A stretch of DNA of 64,000 bases from Candidatus Pelagibacter sp. HIMB1321 (GCF_900177485.1 NZ_LT840186.1:1116001-1180000); one strand, 5' to 3'; positions 9,711 through 19,780 are shown, counted from the stretch's first letter. Notes: generated by a model from the letters alone, not told the origin. A program made the numbers and translations.

Positions 9711-10304
9711 TTAATCTTTTTGTATTCTTAAATCATCAACGAGAATAATACTGGCTATAACATCTTCTACATCTAAAATTTCCTTAGCCTCTTTAATAAC
9801 TAGATCTTTTTCTTCTGAAGTTAAAGCAATACCATAAACGTAGATTTTTTTCTTATAAGTATCAATTTGATAATTTGTAGCTTTAATTTCTTTATTAAAG
9901 ATCATTGCCGATCTTAATTGAGAGGTAATTAAAATATCTTTAGCAGATTGTTGAAAATTAAATTCTTCTTTAATTTTAATATCATTTCTTACTGATCTAA
10001 CCCCACTAGTCTCCCATGCCAATTTTGTAAGTTTAAGTTTTTCTTCAGGGCTATCTACTTTTCCTGTCAAAAATATTCTTCCATCTAAAACTTTTGTATT
10101 AACAGAAATTAAATATTTTTTATCTATTAAAAGTATTCTGCTTGCTAAATTTTTTTGCATTATTGAATCATCAACTTGGGTTCCCACTGTTCTTGGATCA
10201 AATGCAACGCTAACACCTGTTCCAAAAATTCCTTTTGATGCAACCCCAGCACAACCTGAGAAAATCAACCCTACAAAAAATAATAATAAAATTTTATTTC
10301 TCAT
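9711..10304 (-). CDS. BON-domain lipoprotein
   Basis: A 197-aa predicted lipoprotein: a hydrophobic leader with lipobox IFSG-C18. Two BON-like repeats follow (about residues 50-112 and 118-192), the second containing YQIDTYKKKIYVYGIALTSEE. OsmY/DolP-type BON proteins bind the envelope and help outer-membrane integrity; this exact role is inferred. It overlaps the end of rsmI by 11 bp on the same strand; a BON lipoprotein next to rsmI and an LpoA homologue is known in alphaproteobacteria. The usual yraN between rsmI and this gene is not present here. Confidence 0.88.
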   Translation of the reverse strand: MRNKILLLFFVGLIFSGCAGVASKGIFGTGVSVAFDPRTVGTQVDDSIMQKNLASRILLIDKKYLISVNTKVLDGRIFLTGKVDSPEEKLKLTKLAWETSGVRSVRNDIKIKEEFNFQQSAKDILITSQLRSAMIFNKEIKATNYQIDTYKKKIYVYGIALTSEEKDLVIKEAKEILDVEDVIASIILVDDLRIQKD

Positions 10305-11154
10305 TTTTTATTTTGACACAGTATTCATAAATTTCTTTTTTTGACACATTGCTATACTGCGCAATAATGTTTGTAATTTCTTTTGTGCTTAATTTATTAA
10401 GCATTTTATTTATACTATTCTTATCTGATTCACTAATCCCTTGTGAAGTCTTTTTATCAATTTGTTTTTCAGATATAACAATAGTCAATTCACCTTTTGG
10501 TTCATTTTCAAATAATTTTAAATTTTTAATATCAGATCTTAGATATTCCTCATAATATTTTGAAATTTCTCTACAAATTAATATTTTTCTATCTTTAAAA
10601 TAAGTTTTTAAATAAGGGATAATCTTATTAATTTTCTTTGGTGAAATAAAAAAAACAATACAAAAATTATGATTTGAAAACTTTTCTAACTCTTCTACTA
10701 TTAATTTTTCTTTTTCTGGAAAAAAACCATAAAATAAATATTTCTCATCAAAACCACTGGCCGAAACTGCTGTAGTTACTGCAGATGGGCCTGGCAAAGG
10801 AATGATACTAATATCTTGTTTTATGCACTCATTAATTAAAACTGCACCAGGATCAGAAATACCTGGGGTTCCGGCGTCTGAAATTAAAGATACTAGCTTG
10901 TTTTCTTTTAAAAAATTCACAACTTTTGATAAATTTTTATTCTCATTAAATTTATGATTAGAAATTAAGTTGGTTTTGATTTCAAATTTATCTAATAGTT
11001 TTTTGGATACCCTAGTGTCTTCACAAAGTATAAAATCTGAATTTTTTAAAATTTCTATGGCCCTAAAACTAATATCTCCTAAGTTGCCTATTGGTGTGGG
11101 TATTAAATAAAGTCCTTTTTTTAGATCATTTTTATGCAATATAGCTTTTACCAT
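10294..11154 (-). CDS. rsmI: 16S rRNA C1402 2'-O-ribose methyltransferase RsmI
   Basis: A 286-aa tetrapyrrole-methylase-fold enzyme that methylates C1402 of 16S rRNA using SAM. Signature blocks are LYLIPTPIGNLGDISFRA (residues 15-32), CEDTRVSKKLL (44-54) and SLISDAGTPGISDPG (89-103), followed by LPGPSAVTTAVSASG. The C-terminal tail has the small domain ending in NVSKKEIYEYCVK. Length is as expected. It is divergent from the LpoA-like gene (34-bp gap) and overlaps the BON gene. Confidence 0.96.
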   Translation of the reverse strand: MVKAILHKNDLKKGLYLIPTPIGNLGDISFRAIEILKNSDFILCEDTRVSKKLLDKFEIKTNLISNHKFNENKNLSKVVNFLKENKLVSLISDAGTPGISDPGAVLINECIKQDISIIPLPGPSAVTTAVSASGFDEKYLFYGFFPEKEKLIVEELEKFSNHNFCIVFFISPKKINKIIPYLKTYFKDRKILICREISKYYEEYLRSDIKNLKLFENEPKGELTIVISEKQIDKKTSQGISESDKNSINKMLNKLSTKEITNIIAQYSNVSKKEIYEYCVKIKNEK

Positions 11155-11188
11155 AATTTAAACAGTATTAGATTAACAATAACATTAA

Positions 11189-12343
11189 ATGAATAAAATT
11201 TTTATAATTCTTTTTTTAGTGATTTATAATTTCTTTTTATTAATCACTCCTACCTTTTCTGAAGATAACAAAATTAGAATAGGCCTACTTGTACCCCTGA
11301 CTGGTGAAGATGCAGAAATTGGAAAACAGATTATCAAAGCAACACGTTTAGCGCTAAATGATATAAACTCTAGCAAGATAGAAATTTTTCCAAAAGATAC
11401 AAATTCTGATCCAAATAAAACACTAAAATCTGCAATTGAACTAAATCAAATGGGTATAAATTTAATTATTGGTCCTGTGTTTTATGAAAACTTAATTTAT
11501 CTTGATGAGGTAAAAGATGTTTTGTTTTTATCGTTTACAAACAAAACTTTAGATTTGCCAAAAAATGTAATTAGCACAGGAATCAACTCAATATCTCAAC
11601 TTAATACTATTAATAAATTTCTTAAAGAAAATGAGATAAATAAAACAATATTATTGATACCTAATTTGAGTTACGACCAAGAAATTGAAAATGGAATAAA
11701 AAAATCTAAAATCAGAAATCTTAAACGATATTTTTATAATATTAAGCCAACAGAACTTACAAAGCAAATAGAAGAAATTACAAATTATGAAACTCGTAAA
11801 CAAAATTTATTTGATGAAATCGCTAGACTAGAAAATTCAGATGATTCAAATAAAGAAGATAAAATAAAAAATCTTGAAAAAAAATATACAATAGGAAATG
11901 TAAATTTTGATGCAGTCATAATTAGTGATTTTGATGAAAGTTTAAAAAGTGTAATAACCTCATTACTGTATACTGACGTATCTCCAAAAGAAAAATATTT
12001 CATAACTTTAAATCAATGGTTTGATGAAAGTTTATTAACTGAAACAACTTCTCAACCAATATACTATCCATCTATAAATAAAAAAAACATGGAACAGTTT
12101 GAAAAAAAATTTACTACAGAATTTAATGAAAATCCCAATCATTTATCTTTATTAAGTTATGATTTAGTTGGTTTAATTTATTATCTTTCATTAAAAAATA
12201 CTCTGTCTGACTTAGATAAGGCTTTTAGGAATAAAAATTCTTTTAAAGGAAAGATCGGAATTTTTGATATTGAAGATAATAAGATTAATCACAGATTAAA
12301 TTTTTATAAAATTGAAGACAGAATACTTAAAGAAATTTTTTAA
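11189..12343 (+). CDS. LpoA/YraM-like periplasmic binding-fold protein
   Basis: A 384-aa exported protein: signal peptide about residues 1-24, no clear lipobox. The rest is a type I periplasmic-binding fold starting KIRIGLLVPLTGEDAEIGKQ, the same fold as branched-chain amino-acid receptors and LpoA, the activator of PBP1A. The position beside rsmI matches the alphaproteobacterial gene called penicillin-binding protein activator. No ABC permease genes are near, which favours the LpoA-like reading over transport. It overlaps convergent rdgB by 17 bp. Confidence 0.78.
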   Translation: MNKIFIILFLVIYNFFLLITPTFSEDNKIRIGLLVPLTGEDAEIGKQIIKATRLALNDINSSKIEIFPKDTNSDPNKTLKSAIELNQMGINLIIGPVFYENLIYLDEVKDVLFLSFTNKTLDLPKNVISTGINSISQLNTINKFLKENEINKTILLIPNLSYDQEIENGIKKSKIRNLKRYFYNIKPTELTKQIEEITNYETRKQNLFDEIARLENSDDSNKEDKIKNLEKKYTIGNVNFDAVIISDFDESLKSVITSLLYTDVSPKEKYFITLNQWFDESLLTETTSQPIYYPSINKKNMEQFEKKFTTEFNENPNHLSLLSYDLVGLIYYLSLKNTLSDLDKAFRNKNSFKGKIGIFDIEDNKINHRLNFYKIEDRILKEIF

Positions 12344-12923
12344 TTTTTTTAAAAGCATTAAATCGATGATCCATTTTATATTTTATTTTTGGAGAAATTT
12401 CCCCAAAGGTAAATTTTTTTCCAATAGGAATAAAAATTGGATCATAGCCAAAACCATTTTTACCTTTGGGCTCATGTGAAATAAGTCCTTCCACTTTTCC
12501 TTTAACGCAAACTATTTTTTTTTCTAAAAAACAAATCGACAAACAACAAATGAACCGTGCTTTAATTTTTTTTCTTTTCCAATTTTTATCTTTTTTATTC
12601 AATTCTCTATAAACCCTTTTAATCGCCTTTTTAAAATCAGAGCTTTTTCCACCCCATCTTGCGGAATAAATGCCTGGTGCTTTACTTAAAATATCAATTT
12701 CTAAACCTGAGTCATCAGCAAGACATGGCAAATTTGTTTTTTTAGAAAAATATTTTGATTTTATAAGTGAGTTATCTTCAAATGTTTTTCCATTTTCTAT
12801 TGGACTTTTGATTTTGAAGTTTAAATTAGAATAAATTTTTATACCCTTTGGTAATAATGCCTTAATTTCCTTAATTTTTCCTTTGTTATTAGTGCCTATG
12901 AACAGTTCAGAAATTTTTTTCAT
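12327..12923 (-). CDS. rdgB: XTP/dITP pyrophosphatase RdgB (HAM1 family)
   Basis: A 198-aa house-cleaning nucleotidase that hydrolyses dITP/XTP to monophosphates and keeps deaminated purines out of DNA. Motifs: IGTNNKGKIKEI at the N-terminus, LADDSGLEID, then GIYSARWGG and GFGYDPIFIP, ending in MDHRFNAFKKI (the conserved SHR-type block, here DHR). It is divergent from grpE over 42 bp. The common alphaproteobacterial partner hemW is not between it and the LpoA-like gene. Confidence 0.95.
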   Translation of the reverse strand: MKKISELFIGTNNKGKIKEIKALLPKGIKIYSNLNFKIKSPIENGKTFEDNSLIKSKYFSKKTNLPCLADDSGLEIDILSKAPGIYSARWGGKSSDFKKAIKRVYRELNKKDKNWKRKKIKARFICCLSICFLEKKIVCVKGKVEGLISHEPKGKNGFGYDPIFIPIGKKFTFGEISPKIKYKMDHRFNAFKKIKKFL

Positions 12924-12929
12924 TAAAGT

Positions 12930-12958
12930 CTAGCAATTTTCAAATTTCTTACCATATA
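12930..12958 (+). promoter_or_regulatory. Candidate RpoH-type promoter of grpE
   Basis: CTAGCAA (12930-12936), 15 nt, then CCATATA (12952-12958). This resembles the sigma-32 consensus CTTGAAA and CCATNTA, with the same 15-nt spacing as the hslV promoter in this window. The usual start would fall at or within a base or two of the grpE ATG at 12966, so the message might be leaderless. The -35 match is imperfect. Confidence 0.45.
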
Positions 12959-12965
12959 TGCGCAC

Positions 12966-13607
12966 ATGGATAAAGAACAACAACAAAAACCTTTAGAGGA
13001 ACAAACTGCAACCAGCAATGCAGAGGAAAATAATAAAGGAAATGCCGAAACTAATGACCAAGCTAAAACTGAAAAAAGTAAAAAAGAAAAAGAAATTTCA
13101 CCAGAAGAAAAAATTATTGAACTAGAAGATAAGTTAGCAAGAACTTTTGCAGAAATGGAAAACCAAAGAAGAAGATTTGAAAAAGAAAAAGAAGACGCAT
13201 TTGAATATGGAGGATCATCATTTGCAAGAGAAGCTTTAAATTTAATTGATAACTTAGAAAGATCGAAACAAGTCTTAGAAAATGATGAAAAATTAAAAGA
13301 CACTGATGCTTTAAAAAAAATATTAGAGCATCTGGAAATAATTAATAAAGATTTGATATCAATTTTTACTAAAAATTACATTAAACCAATTGAATGTTTG
13401 AATAAAAAACTTGATCCAAATTTTCATCAAGCAATGATGGAAATTGAAGATGATCTAAAAGAACCTGGAACTATAGTTCAAGAAATTCAAAAAGGTTTTA
13501 TGATTAAAGACAGATTATTAAGACCGTCGTTAGTTGGTGTTTCAAAAAAAACTGAAACTAAAAATGAAGATCCGGCTGAAAATAAGGAAAATAAAGATAA
13601 TAATTAA
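12966..13607 (+). CDS. grpE: Nucleotide exchange factor GrpE
   Basis: A 213-aa cochaperone that releases ADP from DnaK. A charged, glutamine-rich N-terminus (residues 1-50) leads into a long coiled coil (KIIELEDKLARTFAEMENQRRRFEKE), then a beta domain with NFHQAMMEIEDD and VVQ-type block IVQEIQKGFMIKDRLLRPSLVGVSK. No hrcA lies upstream and no CIRCE operator was seen, so control by RpoH rather than HrcA is likely. It is followed 63 bp later by dnaK. No Shine-Dalgarno is evident before the ATG. Confidence 0.96.
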   Translation: MDKEQQQKPLEEQTATSNAEENNKGNAETNDQAKTEKSKKEKEISPEEKIIELEDKLARTFAEMENQRRRFEKEKEDAFEYGGSSFAREALNLIDNLERSKQVLENDEKLKDTDALKKILEHLEIINKDLISIFTKNYIKPIECLNKKLDPNFHQAMMEIEDDLKEPGTIVQEIQKGFMIKDRLLRPSLVGVSKKTETKNEDPAENKENKDNN

Positions 13608-13619
13608 TGTTTAGATCAA

Positions 13620-13646
13620 CTTGTAGAAATAGATTTAACCCCTATA
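13620..13646 (+). promoter_or_regulatory. Candidate RpoH-type promoter of dnaK
   Basis: CTTGTAG (13620-13626), 13 nt, then CCCTATA (13640-13646), within a longer CCCC run. The CTTG core and C-rich -10 are typical of sigma-32 heat-shock promoters. It lies in the 63-bp grpE-dnaK gap, so dnaK may have its own heat-shock start in addition to read-through from grpE. A purine-rich ribosome site follows around 13651-13662. Confidence 0.55.
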
Positions 13647-13670
13647 TGAAGAAAGAGAGAAAATAATATT

Positions 13671-15608
13671 ATGAGCAAAATAATTGGAATAGATCTTGGA
13701 ACAACAAATTCGTGTGTTGCTATCATGGAAGGTAGCCAGCCAAAAGTTTTAGAAAATGCCGAAGGAGCAAGAACCACACCTTCAGTTGTTGCATTTACTG
13801 ATGATGGTGAAAAGCTAATTGGTCAACCAGCTAAAAGACAAGCTGTAACAAATCCTGAAAATACAATCTTTGCAGTTAAAAGATTAATTGGAAGGAATTT
13901 TGACGACCCAACTGTGAAAAAAGATGTTGAGGCTGCTCCATTTAAAATTGTTAATTCTGAAAAAGGAGATGCCTGGATTGAAGCAAAAGGAGAAAAATAT
14001 TCTCCATCACAAATCTCTGCTTTTATTCTTCAAAAAATGAAAGAAACTGCAGAAAAATATTTAGGTCAAACTGTTTCAAAAGCAGTAATAACTGTACCAG
14101 CATATTTTAATGATGCACAAAGACAAGCAACAAAAGATGCTGGTAAGATTGCTGGTTTAGAAGTTTTAAGAATCATAAACGAACCAACTGCAGCTTCTTT
14201 GGCATATGGTTTGGATAAAAAACAAAATAAAAAAATTGCTGTATATGACCTGGGTGGTGGTACATTCGATGTATCAATATTAGAACTGGGTGATGGTGTA
14301 TTTGAAGTTAAATCAACTAATGGAGATACTTTCCTAGGTGGTGAAGACTTTGATAATGCAATTGTTGAATACCTAATTTCAGAATTTAAAAAAGATAATG
14401 GAATAGATTTAAAATCAGACAAATTGGCCCTTCAAAGACTTAAAGAAGCTGCTGAAAAAGCAAAGATAGAGTTGTCATCAGCAGAACAAACTGACATAAA
14501 TTTACCTTTTATTACAGCTGATAAAACTGGTCCAAAACACATAAATATAAAAATGACTAGAGCAAAACTTGAAGCTTTAGTAGAGGAACTGATAGCCAGA
14601 ACTATGCCTCCTTGCAAAACAGCGCTAAAAGATGCTGGCATAACTGCAAGTGAAATTGATGAAATAGTTATGGTTGGTGGTATGACCAGAATGCCAAAAG
14701 TAGTAGAAGAAGTTAAAAATTTCTTTGGCAAAGAACCAAATAAAAGTGTCAACCCTGATGAAGTTGTTGCTATGGGTGCAGCAATTCAAGCAGGTGTATT
14801 ACAAGGAGATGTTAAAGATGTTCTTCTTCTGGATGTTACACCTTTATCATTAGGTATTGAAACACTTGGAGGTGTTTCTACAAAATTAATTGAAAAAAAT
14901 ACAACAATACCTACAAAGAAAAGTCAGGTTTTCTCTACAGCTGAGGATAATCAACCAGCTGTTTCAATAAGAGTTCTTCAAGGTGAAAGAGAGATGGCAG
15001 CTGACAATAAAATATTAGGTAATTTTGAATTAGTTGGAATAGCTCCAGCACCAAGAGGTGTGCCTCAAATTGAAGTTACTTTTGATATCGATGCTAATGG
15101 AATTGTTAATGTCTCAGCAAAAGACAAAGGTACAGGAAAAGAACAGAAAATACAAATTCAAGCTTCAGGCGGACTTAGTGATGAAGAAATTGAAAAAATG
15201 GTTAAAGATGCTGAGGCTAATAAAGAAGCTGACAAAAAGAAAAGGGAGTCAGTTGATGTAAGAAATCAAGCTGACACTTTAATTCACTCTACTGAAAAAA
15301 ATCTTAAAGAACATGGCTCAAAAGTCTCTGATGCTGAAAAGAAAGCTATAGAAGATGCTTCAAGCTCCCTTAAAGAAAGTTTAAAAGGTGAAGATATCGA
15401 GGATATTAAAAAAAAGACAGAGGAATTAGTTCAAGCTTCAATGAAACTTGGTGAGGCAATTTACAAAGCTCAACAAAGTGCAAGTTCTGAAGCTGGAAAA
15501 GATGCAGGTAAAGAAAATAAAGATAAAAAAGATGATAATGTTGTTGATGCTGATTTTGAGGAAGTAAAAGAAGAAAATAAAGAAGACAATCAAGAAAAAA
15601 GTGCTTAA
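13671..15608 (+). CDS. dnaK: Chaperone DnaK (Hsp70)
   Basis: A 645-aa Hsp70. The ATPase domain shows [17 protein letters not shown] at residue 4, [33 protein letters not shown] and [10 protein letters not shown]. The substrate-binding domain begins after [19 protein letters not shown]. The helical lid ends in an acidic tail with [10 protein letters not shown]. It folds nascent and stress-damaged proteins with GrpE (upstream) and DnaJ (28 bp downstream). Length and motifs are fully normal. Confidence 0.99.
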   Translation: MSKIIGIDLGTTNSCVAIMEGSQPKVLENAEGARTTPSVVAFTDDGEKLIGQPAKRQAVTNPENTIFAVKRLIGRNFDDPTVKKDVEAAPFKIVNSEKGDAWIEAKGEKYSPSQISAFILQKMKETAEKYLGQTVSKAVITVPAYFNDAQRQATKDAGKIAGLEVLRIINEPTAASLAYGLDKKQNKKIAVYDLGGGTFDVSILELGDGVFEVKSTNGDTFLGGEDFDNAIVEYLISEFKKDNGIDLKSDKLALQRLKEAAEKAKIELSSAEQTDINLPFITADKTGPKHINIKMTRAKLEALVEELIARTMPPCKTALKDAGITASEIDEIVMVGGMTRMPKVVEEVKNFFGKEPNKSVNPDEVVAMGAAIQAGVLQGDVKDVLLLDVTPLSLGIETLGGVSTKLIEKNTTIPTKKSQVFSTAEDNQPAVSIRVLQGEREMAADNKILGNFELVGIAPAPRGVPQIEVTFDIDANGIVNVSAKDKGTGKEQKIQIQASGGLSDEEIEKMVKDAEANKEADKKKRESVDVRNQADTLIHSTEKNLKEHGSKVSDAEKKAIEDASSSLKESLKGEDIEDIKKKTEELVQASMKLGEAIYKAQQSASSEAGKDAGKENKDKKDDNVVDADFEEVKEENKEDNQEKSA

Positions 15609-15636
15609 ATAACATTTAGTCGTCTGGATTAAACTA

Positions 15637-16770
15637 ATGGCTAAACGAGATTACTATGATGTTCTTGGTATCAATAAAAGTGCCAGTCCAGAAGATATAA
15701 AATCAGCTTACAGAAAGTTAGCAGTCAAATATCATCCAGATAAAAATCCTGGCGACAAAACTGCTGAAGATAAGTTTAAAGAGGCAAGTGAAGCCTATGG
15801 TATTCTTTCTGATAAAAGCAAAAAAGAGAATTATGATAATTTTGGACATGCTGCTTTTGAAAATGGTGGTAGTGGCCAAGGAGGATTTAGTGGCTTTGGA
15901 GGATTTGGTGGATCAGATTTTTCAGATATTTTTGAGGATTTTTTTGGAGATTTTGGAGGTGGAAGAAGAGGTAATAAACGAAACTCAAATAATAGAGGTT
16001 CAGATCTAAGATATGATTTATCGATAACACTTGAAGAAGCTTATTCAGGAAAAAAACAAAATATACAATTTTCATCTTCTGATAAATGTGAAACGTGTAA
16101 GGGTAGTGGTTCAAAACCTGGTTTCTCTCCTGACAGATGCACCTATTGTGGTGGAAATGGAAAAGTTAGATCCAATCAAGGTTTTTTTACTGTACAACAA
16201 ACTTGCCCTCAATGTTCTGGTAGCGGAGAAGAAATTACTAATCCATGTAATGATTGCAGCGGAAATGGAAACAAACAAACTTCAAAAAAAATCAATGTAA
16301 CTATTCCAAAAGGTGTTGATGATGGAACTAGAATTAGGTTAGCAGGAAAAGGTGAAGCTGGCTCTAGAGGTGGAGCTAATGGTGATCTATATCTATTTAT
16401 AAATGTTAAATCTCATGAATTATTTAAGAGATCAGATGAAAATTTATTTTTTGAGTGTCCAGTTTCTATAGCAGATGCTGCATTAGGTACAACTATTGAA
16501 ATACCAACTATTGATGGGGGTAAAGCTAAAATAAAAATTCCAGAAGGAACACAATCAGGTAAACAATTTAGACTAAAGGGTAAAGGTATGCCTTATATGA
16601 GAGGAAGTGGAGATGGTGATTTATATGTTCAAATAAATACAGAAGTACCGGTTTCTCTTAACAATGAACAAAAAGAACTATTAGAAAAATTTAGAAAAAT
16701 TGAGAACGAAAAGTCTAACCCTAGTATTAGACAATTTTTCAAAAAGGCTAAAAGTTTTTGGAAAAACTAA
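15637..16770 (+). CDS. dnaJ: Chaperone DnaJ (Hsp40)
   Basis: A 377-aa class I J-protein. The J domain (about 1-70) carries HPDK in [12 protein letters not shown] glycine/phenylalanine-rich linker follows (about 78-115). Four zinc-binding CxxCxGxG repeats are present: [24 protein letters not shown] and CNDCSGNG. The C-terminal substrate domains complete it. It delivers clients to DnaK and stimulates its ATPase. It is the third gene of the grpE-dnaK-dnaJ set; dapB follows after 39 bp. Confidence 0.99.
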   Translation: MAKRDYYDVLGINKSASPEDIKSAYRKLAVKYHPDKNPGDKTAEDKFKEASEAYGILSDKSKKENYDNFGHAAFENGGSGQGGFSGFGGFGGSDFSDIFEDFFGDFGGGRRGNKRNSNNRGSDLRYDLSITLEEAYSGKKQNIQFSSSDKCETCKGSGSKPGFSPDRCTYCGGNGKVRSNQGFFTVQQTCPQCSGSGEEITNPCNDCSGNGNKQTSKKINVTIPKGVDDGTRIRLAGKGEAGSRGGANGDLYLFINVKSHELFKRSDENLFFECPVSIADAALGTTIEIPTIDGGKAKIKIPEGTQSGKQFRLKGKGMPYMRGSGDGDLYVQINTEVPVSLNNEQKELLEKFRKIENEKSNPSIRQFFKKAKSFWKN

Positions 16771-16809
16771 GCTTTAATTAAGATAAAAGATAGTTATAAA
16801 TTCTCATAA

Positions 16810-17586
16810 ATGAGAAAGATTAATTTAGCAATTTCAGGCTGTCTTGGACGAATGGGTCAACAACTGATAAATTCTTCAAAAAAAAATAAAGACTTTAAAC
16901 TAGTTACACTTACAGAGAATAGATTAATAAATAAAAAATTTAACAATATTAAGCCAGAATTAAATTCTGAAAAAGCTTTCAAAAAAACTGATGTGATTAT
17001 TGATTTTACAATTCCAAACTGCACTCTTGATATACTTAAAATAGCTTCAAAACTTAAAAAAAAGGTTGTTATAGGCACTACAGGATTTTCCAGAAGCCAA
17101 GAAAATCAAATAAAAAAATATTCAAAAAAGATACCTATTTTAAAAGCTGGCAATATGAGCTTAGGTATAAATTTGTTAATGTATTTAACTGAAATTGCAT
17201 CAAAGTCACTAAATCATAAATATTTGAGCAAAATACTTGAGACACACCATAGACATAAAAAAGACTATCCTTCAGGTACAGCCTTAATGCTTGGAAAAGG
17301 AATAGCGAAAGGGAAGAATAAAAATTTATATAATTTGATTGGTAAAAAATTTTTAAACAAAAAATCTTTCCCCTATGGAAAAAAAATTAATTTTAATTCA
17401 ATAAGAAAAGGTGAAATTATTGGGCAACATGAAGTGAAATTCTCAAGTGGAAAGGAAATTATAACATTAAATCATGAGGCCTTTGACAGAGCGCTTTACT
17501 CTGATGGAGCATTGTCCGCCTCTAGATGGATAATGAGACAAAAACCAGGTTTATATTCTATGAGAGATTTGCTTAATTTTTCATAA
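16810..17586 (+). CDS. dapB: 4-hydroxy-tetrahydrodipicolinate reductase DapB
   Basis: A 258-aa NAD(P)H-dependent enzyme of the lysine/diaminopimelate pathway. The N-terminal Rossmann motif is SGCLGRMGQQLI (residues 9-20), GTTGFS follows, and the catalytic block is ETHHRHKKDYPSGTA (around residues 137-151). Its product feeds both lysine and peptidoglycan. dnaJ-dapB-nth is a conserved alphaproteobacterial order. The stop TAA overlaps the nth ATG by one base. Confidence 0.97.
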   Translation: MRKINLAISGCLGRMGQQLINSSKKNKDFKLVTLTENRLINKKFNNIKPELNSEKAFKKTDVIIDFTIPNCTLDILKIASKLKKKVVIGTTGFSRSQENQIKKYSKKIPILKAGNMSLGINLLMYLTEIASKSLNHKYLSKILETHHRHKKDYPSGTALMLGKGIAKGKNKNLYNLIGKKFLNKKSFPYGKKINFNSIRKGEIIGQHEVKFSSGKEIITLNHEAFDRALYSDGALSASRWIMRQKPGLYSMRDLLNFS

Positions 17587-18239
17587 TGAATGAAAAGCAG
17601 AAAGCACAAATCATAATTAAAAATCTAAATAAGATTTATCCAAAAACACCAATACCTTTAAAAAGTAAAAATATTTTTACTTTATTAGTTTCTGTTCTTC
17701 TTTCTGCTCAATGTACAGATTTAAATGTAAATAATGTAACAAAAAATATATATCCAAAATATTTCAAACCAGAACACTTTGTAAAACTAGGAAGAAAAAA
17801 AATTGAAAAATTAATTAAAAAAATAGGTATTTATAGAGTTAAAGCAAAAAGTATTTACTTAATGTCAAAACAGATTTTAGAAAAACATAAAGGCAAAATA
17901 CCTAAAACTTTTGAGGAATTAGAGAGGCTTCCTGGTGTAGGTCATAAAACTGCTAGCGTAGTTATGTCTCAAGGTTTTGGCTATCCAGCCTTTGCGGTTG
18001 ACACTCATATTCATAGACTCGCACAAAGATGGGGCTTAACAAATGGAAAAAATGTTGTTCAAACAGAGAAAGATTTAAAAAGAATATTTCCTAAAAAATA
18101 TTGGTCTAAACTACACTTGCAAATAATCTTTTATGGAAGAGAATATTGTAAAGCTCGAGATTGCCATGGTTTAGATTGTATAATTTGTAGAGCCTGCTAT
18201 CCAAATCGAAAAAAACCTGTTATTACTAAAAAGGCTTAG
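17586..18239 (+). CDS. nth: Endonuclease III (DNA glycosylase/AP lyase)
   Basis: A 217-aa HhH-GPD glycosylase that removes oxidised pyrimidines. The helix-hairpin-helix LPGVGHKTASVV contains the catalytic lysine and FAVDTHIHR the catalytic aspartate. The C-terminal [4Fe-4S] region reads CKARDCHGLDCIICRACYP: the cysteines are spaced 4-4-2-2, whereas classical Nth has C-x6-C-x2-C-x5-C. Cluster binding may still occur using four of the five cysteines. The start overlaps the dapB stop; the kinase gene begins 1 bp after its stop. Confidence 0.95.
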   Translation: MNEKQKAQIIIKNLNKIYPKTPIPLKSKNIFTLLVSVLLSAQCTDLNVNNVTKNIYPKYFKPEHFVKLGRKKIEKLIKKIGIYRVKAKSIYLMSKQILEKHKGKIPKTFEELERLPGVGHKTASVVMSQGFGYPAFAVDTHIHRLAQRWGLTNGKNVVQTEKDLKRIFPKKYWSKLHLQIIFYGREYCKARDCHGLDCIICRACYPNRKKPVITKKA

Positions 18240-18240
18240 T

Positions 18241-19170
18241 ATGAGAATTATAGGAATAGGAAATGCAATTGTAGATGTCATTTGTAAAGTTGATGATGAA
18301 TTTATCACCAAGAATAGTCTTACAAAAAGTACTATGAAACTATTTTTCGATGAATATGAATTTAGAAAATTAATAACTGGCCTTAAAGTTGAAAGAACTA
18401 TTTCTGGAGGGTCCGTAGCTAACTCAATAGTTGGTCTAGCCCAACTTGGTAATACTGTTGGCTTCATTGGTAAAATTTCTGATGATGAATTTGGTATTAA
18501 ATACGAGGAGGGTTTAAAATCAGAAAAAATAGAATTTTTCTATTCAAAGAAAAAAGAAGAATTACCAACAGGAACTTGTTTAATATTAGTCACACCTGAC
18601 TCTGAAAGAACAATGTGCACGTTTCTTGGAACTGCTGGAAAAATTAATGATAGTGATATCAATTCTAATGTGATTAAAAAAAGTGAAATAGTTTTTTTAG
18701 AAGGCTACTTGTGGGATGAAGGAGAGCCAAAAAAAGCATTCGATAAAGCTATTTTATCTGCGAACAAAGTTGCAATGTCACTTTCTGATCAATTTTGTGT
18801 AGATAGGCACAAATCTCATTTTTTAGACCTAGTCAAAAATAAACTAGATATAACTTTTGCTAATGATCAAGAAATGACCTCATTAATTGATGCCAAAAAT
18901 TTTGATGAAGTAGTTTCTTTTGCAAAACAAATGAAAAAATTAATAGTTATAACTAGAGGTGAAAAAGGGGCAATTGCAATTAAAGATCGGGAAATCGTTG
19001 AAATTGATATAAGAAAAAATTTAAAAATTGTTGATCTTACAGGTGCAGGAGATCTTTTTGCCTCAGGGTTTCTACATAGTTTTATTAATAAATCACCTTT
19101 AATAGATTGTCTTGAAAAGGGTACTGAAATGTCTTCTAGAGTTATACAGCAAATAGGAGCAAGGCTTTAA
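18241..19170 (+). CDS. PfkB-family kinase (adenosine kinase-like)
   Basis: A 309-aa ribokinase-fold enzyme. It begins MRIIGIGNAIVDVICKVDD, has the ISGGSVANSIVGLAQLG substrate/glycine block near residues 55-71 and the C-terminal anion-hole motif DLTGAGDLFASGF. This pattern, especially GNAIVDV and the late DLTGAGD, matches the alphaproteobacterial adenosine kinase group, but substrate within PfkB cannot be fixed by motif. It sits 1 bp after nth and is probably co-transcribed with it. Confidence 0.88.
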   Translation: MRIIGIGNAIVDVICKVDDEFITKNSLTKSTMKLFFDEYEFRKLITGLKVERTISGGSVANSIVGLAQLGNTVGFIGKISDDEFGIKYEEGLKSEKIEFFYSKKKEELPTGTCLILVTPDSERTMCTFLGTAGKINDSDINSNVIKKSEIVFLEGYLWDEGEPKKAFDKAILSANKVAMSLSDQFCVDRHKSHFLDLVKNKLDITFANDQEMTSLIDAKNFDEVVSFAKQMKKLIVITRGEKGAIAIKDREIVEIDIRKNLKIVDLTGAGDLFASGFLHSFINKSPLIDCLEKGTEMSSRVIQQIGARL

Positions 19171-19205
19171 CAAGACCTCAAATTTAATATTACTAAGTAA
19201 ATTTT

Positions 19206-19763
19206 TTATTCAATTTTATAACCATTTTTTTCACTTATAATAAATTTATTATCATTGAAAATATCTAAAAATTTTTTTCTTAAGCGATAAATGTGAGTTT
19301 CAACTGTATGAGACTCAATCTCATTTTGATAATTCCAAATTTTTTTTTGCAACTCATCAATGGCAACAGGTTTATTTGCATTTAGCAAATACATAATCGT
19401 ATCAATTTCTTTTTCAGTTAATTTAACTTTGTTAGTTTTAGAGGATATCTCTCTTGAGTTTAAATCAACAATATAATCATTCAATCTTATTTTAGATTGT
19501 TTGCTATATTGTAATTTTAAAAATTCAGTGTTTATTTTCTCAACTAGTTTAAAAATATTCATTGGTAAATCGTACAAAACAATAAGATCATTGATATCAA
19601 GATATTTTTTGTTCGAGAGAATTAAATAATTTTTAAGAGTTTTTAGTTTAACATTTAATTTATTCTCCTCATCAATGAATTCGATTTTGAAATTAAAATC
19701 TGAGCTAATTTCTTTAAGAATATCGTATAATGAGCTAGATTTATATATTACTAAATTATTCAT
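19206..19763 (-). CDS. OmpR-type winged-helix regulator with degenerate receiver
   Basis: Using the ATG at 19763 (MNNLVIYKSSS) gives 185 aa; a TTG eight codons earlier is less likely. The C-terminal 90 residues form a Trans_reg_C winged helix: LTEKEIDTIMYLLNANKPVAIDELQKKIW, cited as about residues 110-140, then SHTVETHIYRLRKK and NGYKIE. The N-terminal part has the size and pattern of a receiver domain but lacks the acidic pocket and phospho-acceptor aspartate (YLILSNKKYL at the expected strand). It is probably not phosphorylated. It is divergent from the YkuD gene across 17 bp. Targets are unknown. Confidence 0.8.
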   Translation of the reverse strand: MNNLVIYKSSSLYDILKEISSDFNFKIEFIDEENKLNVKLKTLKNYLILSNKKYLDINDLIVLYDLPMNIFKLVEKINTEFLKLQYSKQSKIRLNDYIVDLNSREISSKTNKVKLTEKEIDTIMYLLNANKPVAIDELQKKIWNYQNEIESHTVETHIYRLRKKFLDIFNDNKFIISEKNGYKIE

Positions 19764-19780
19764 TTTTGTAAAAATAGAAT

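Noticed and set aside
12924..13670. CIRCE operator before grpE or dnaK
   Set aside because: No TTAGCACTC-N9-GAGTGCTAA type repeat is present, and no hrcA is nearby.
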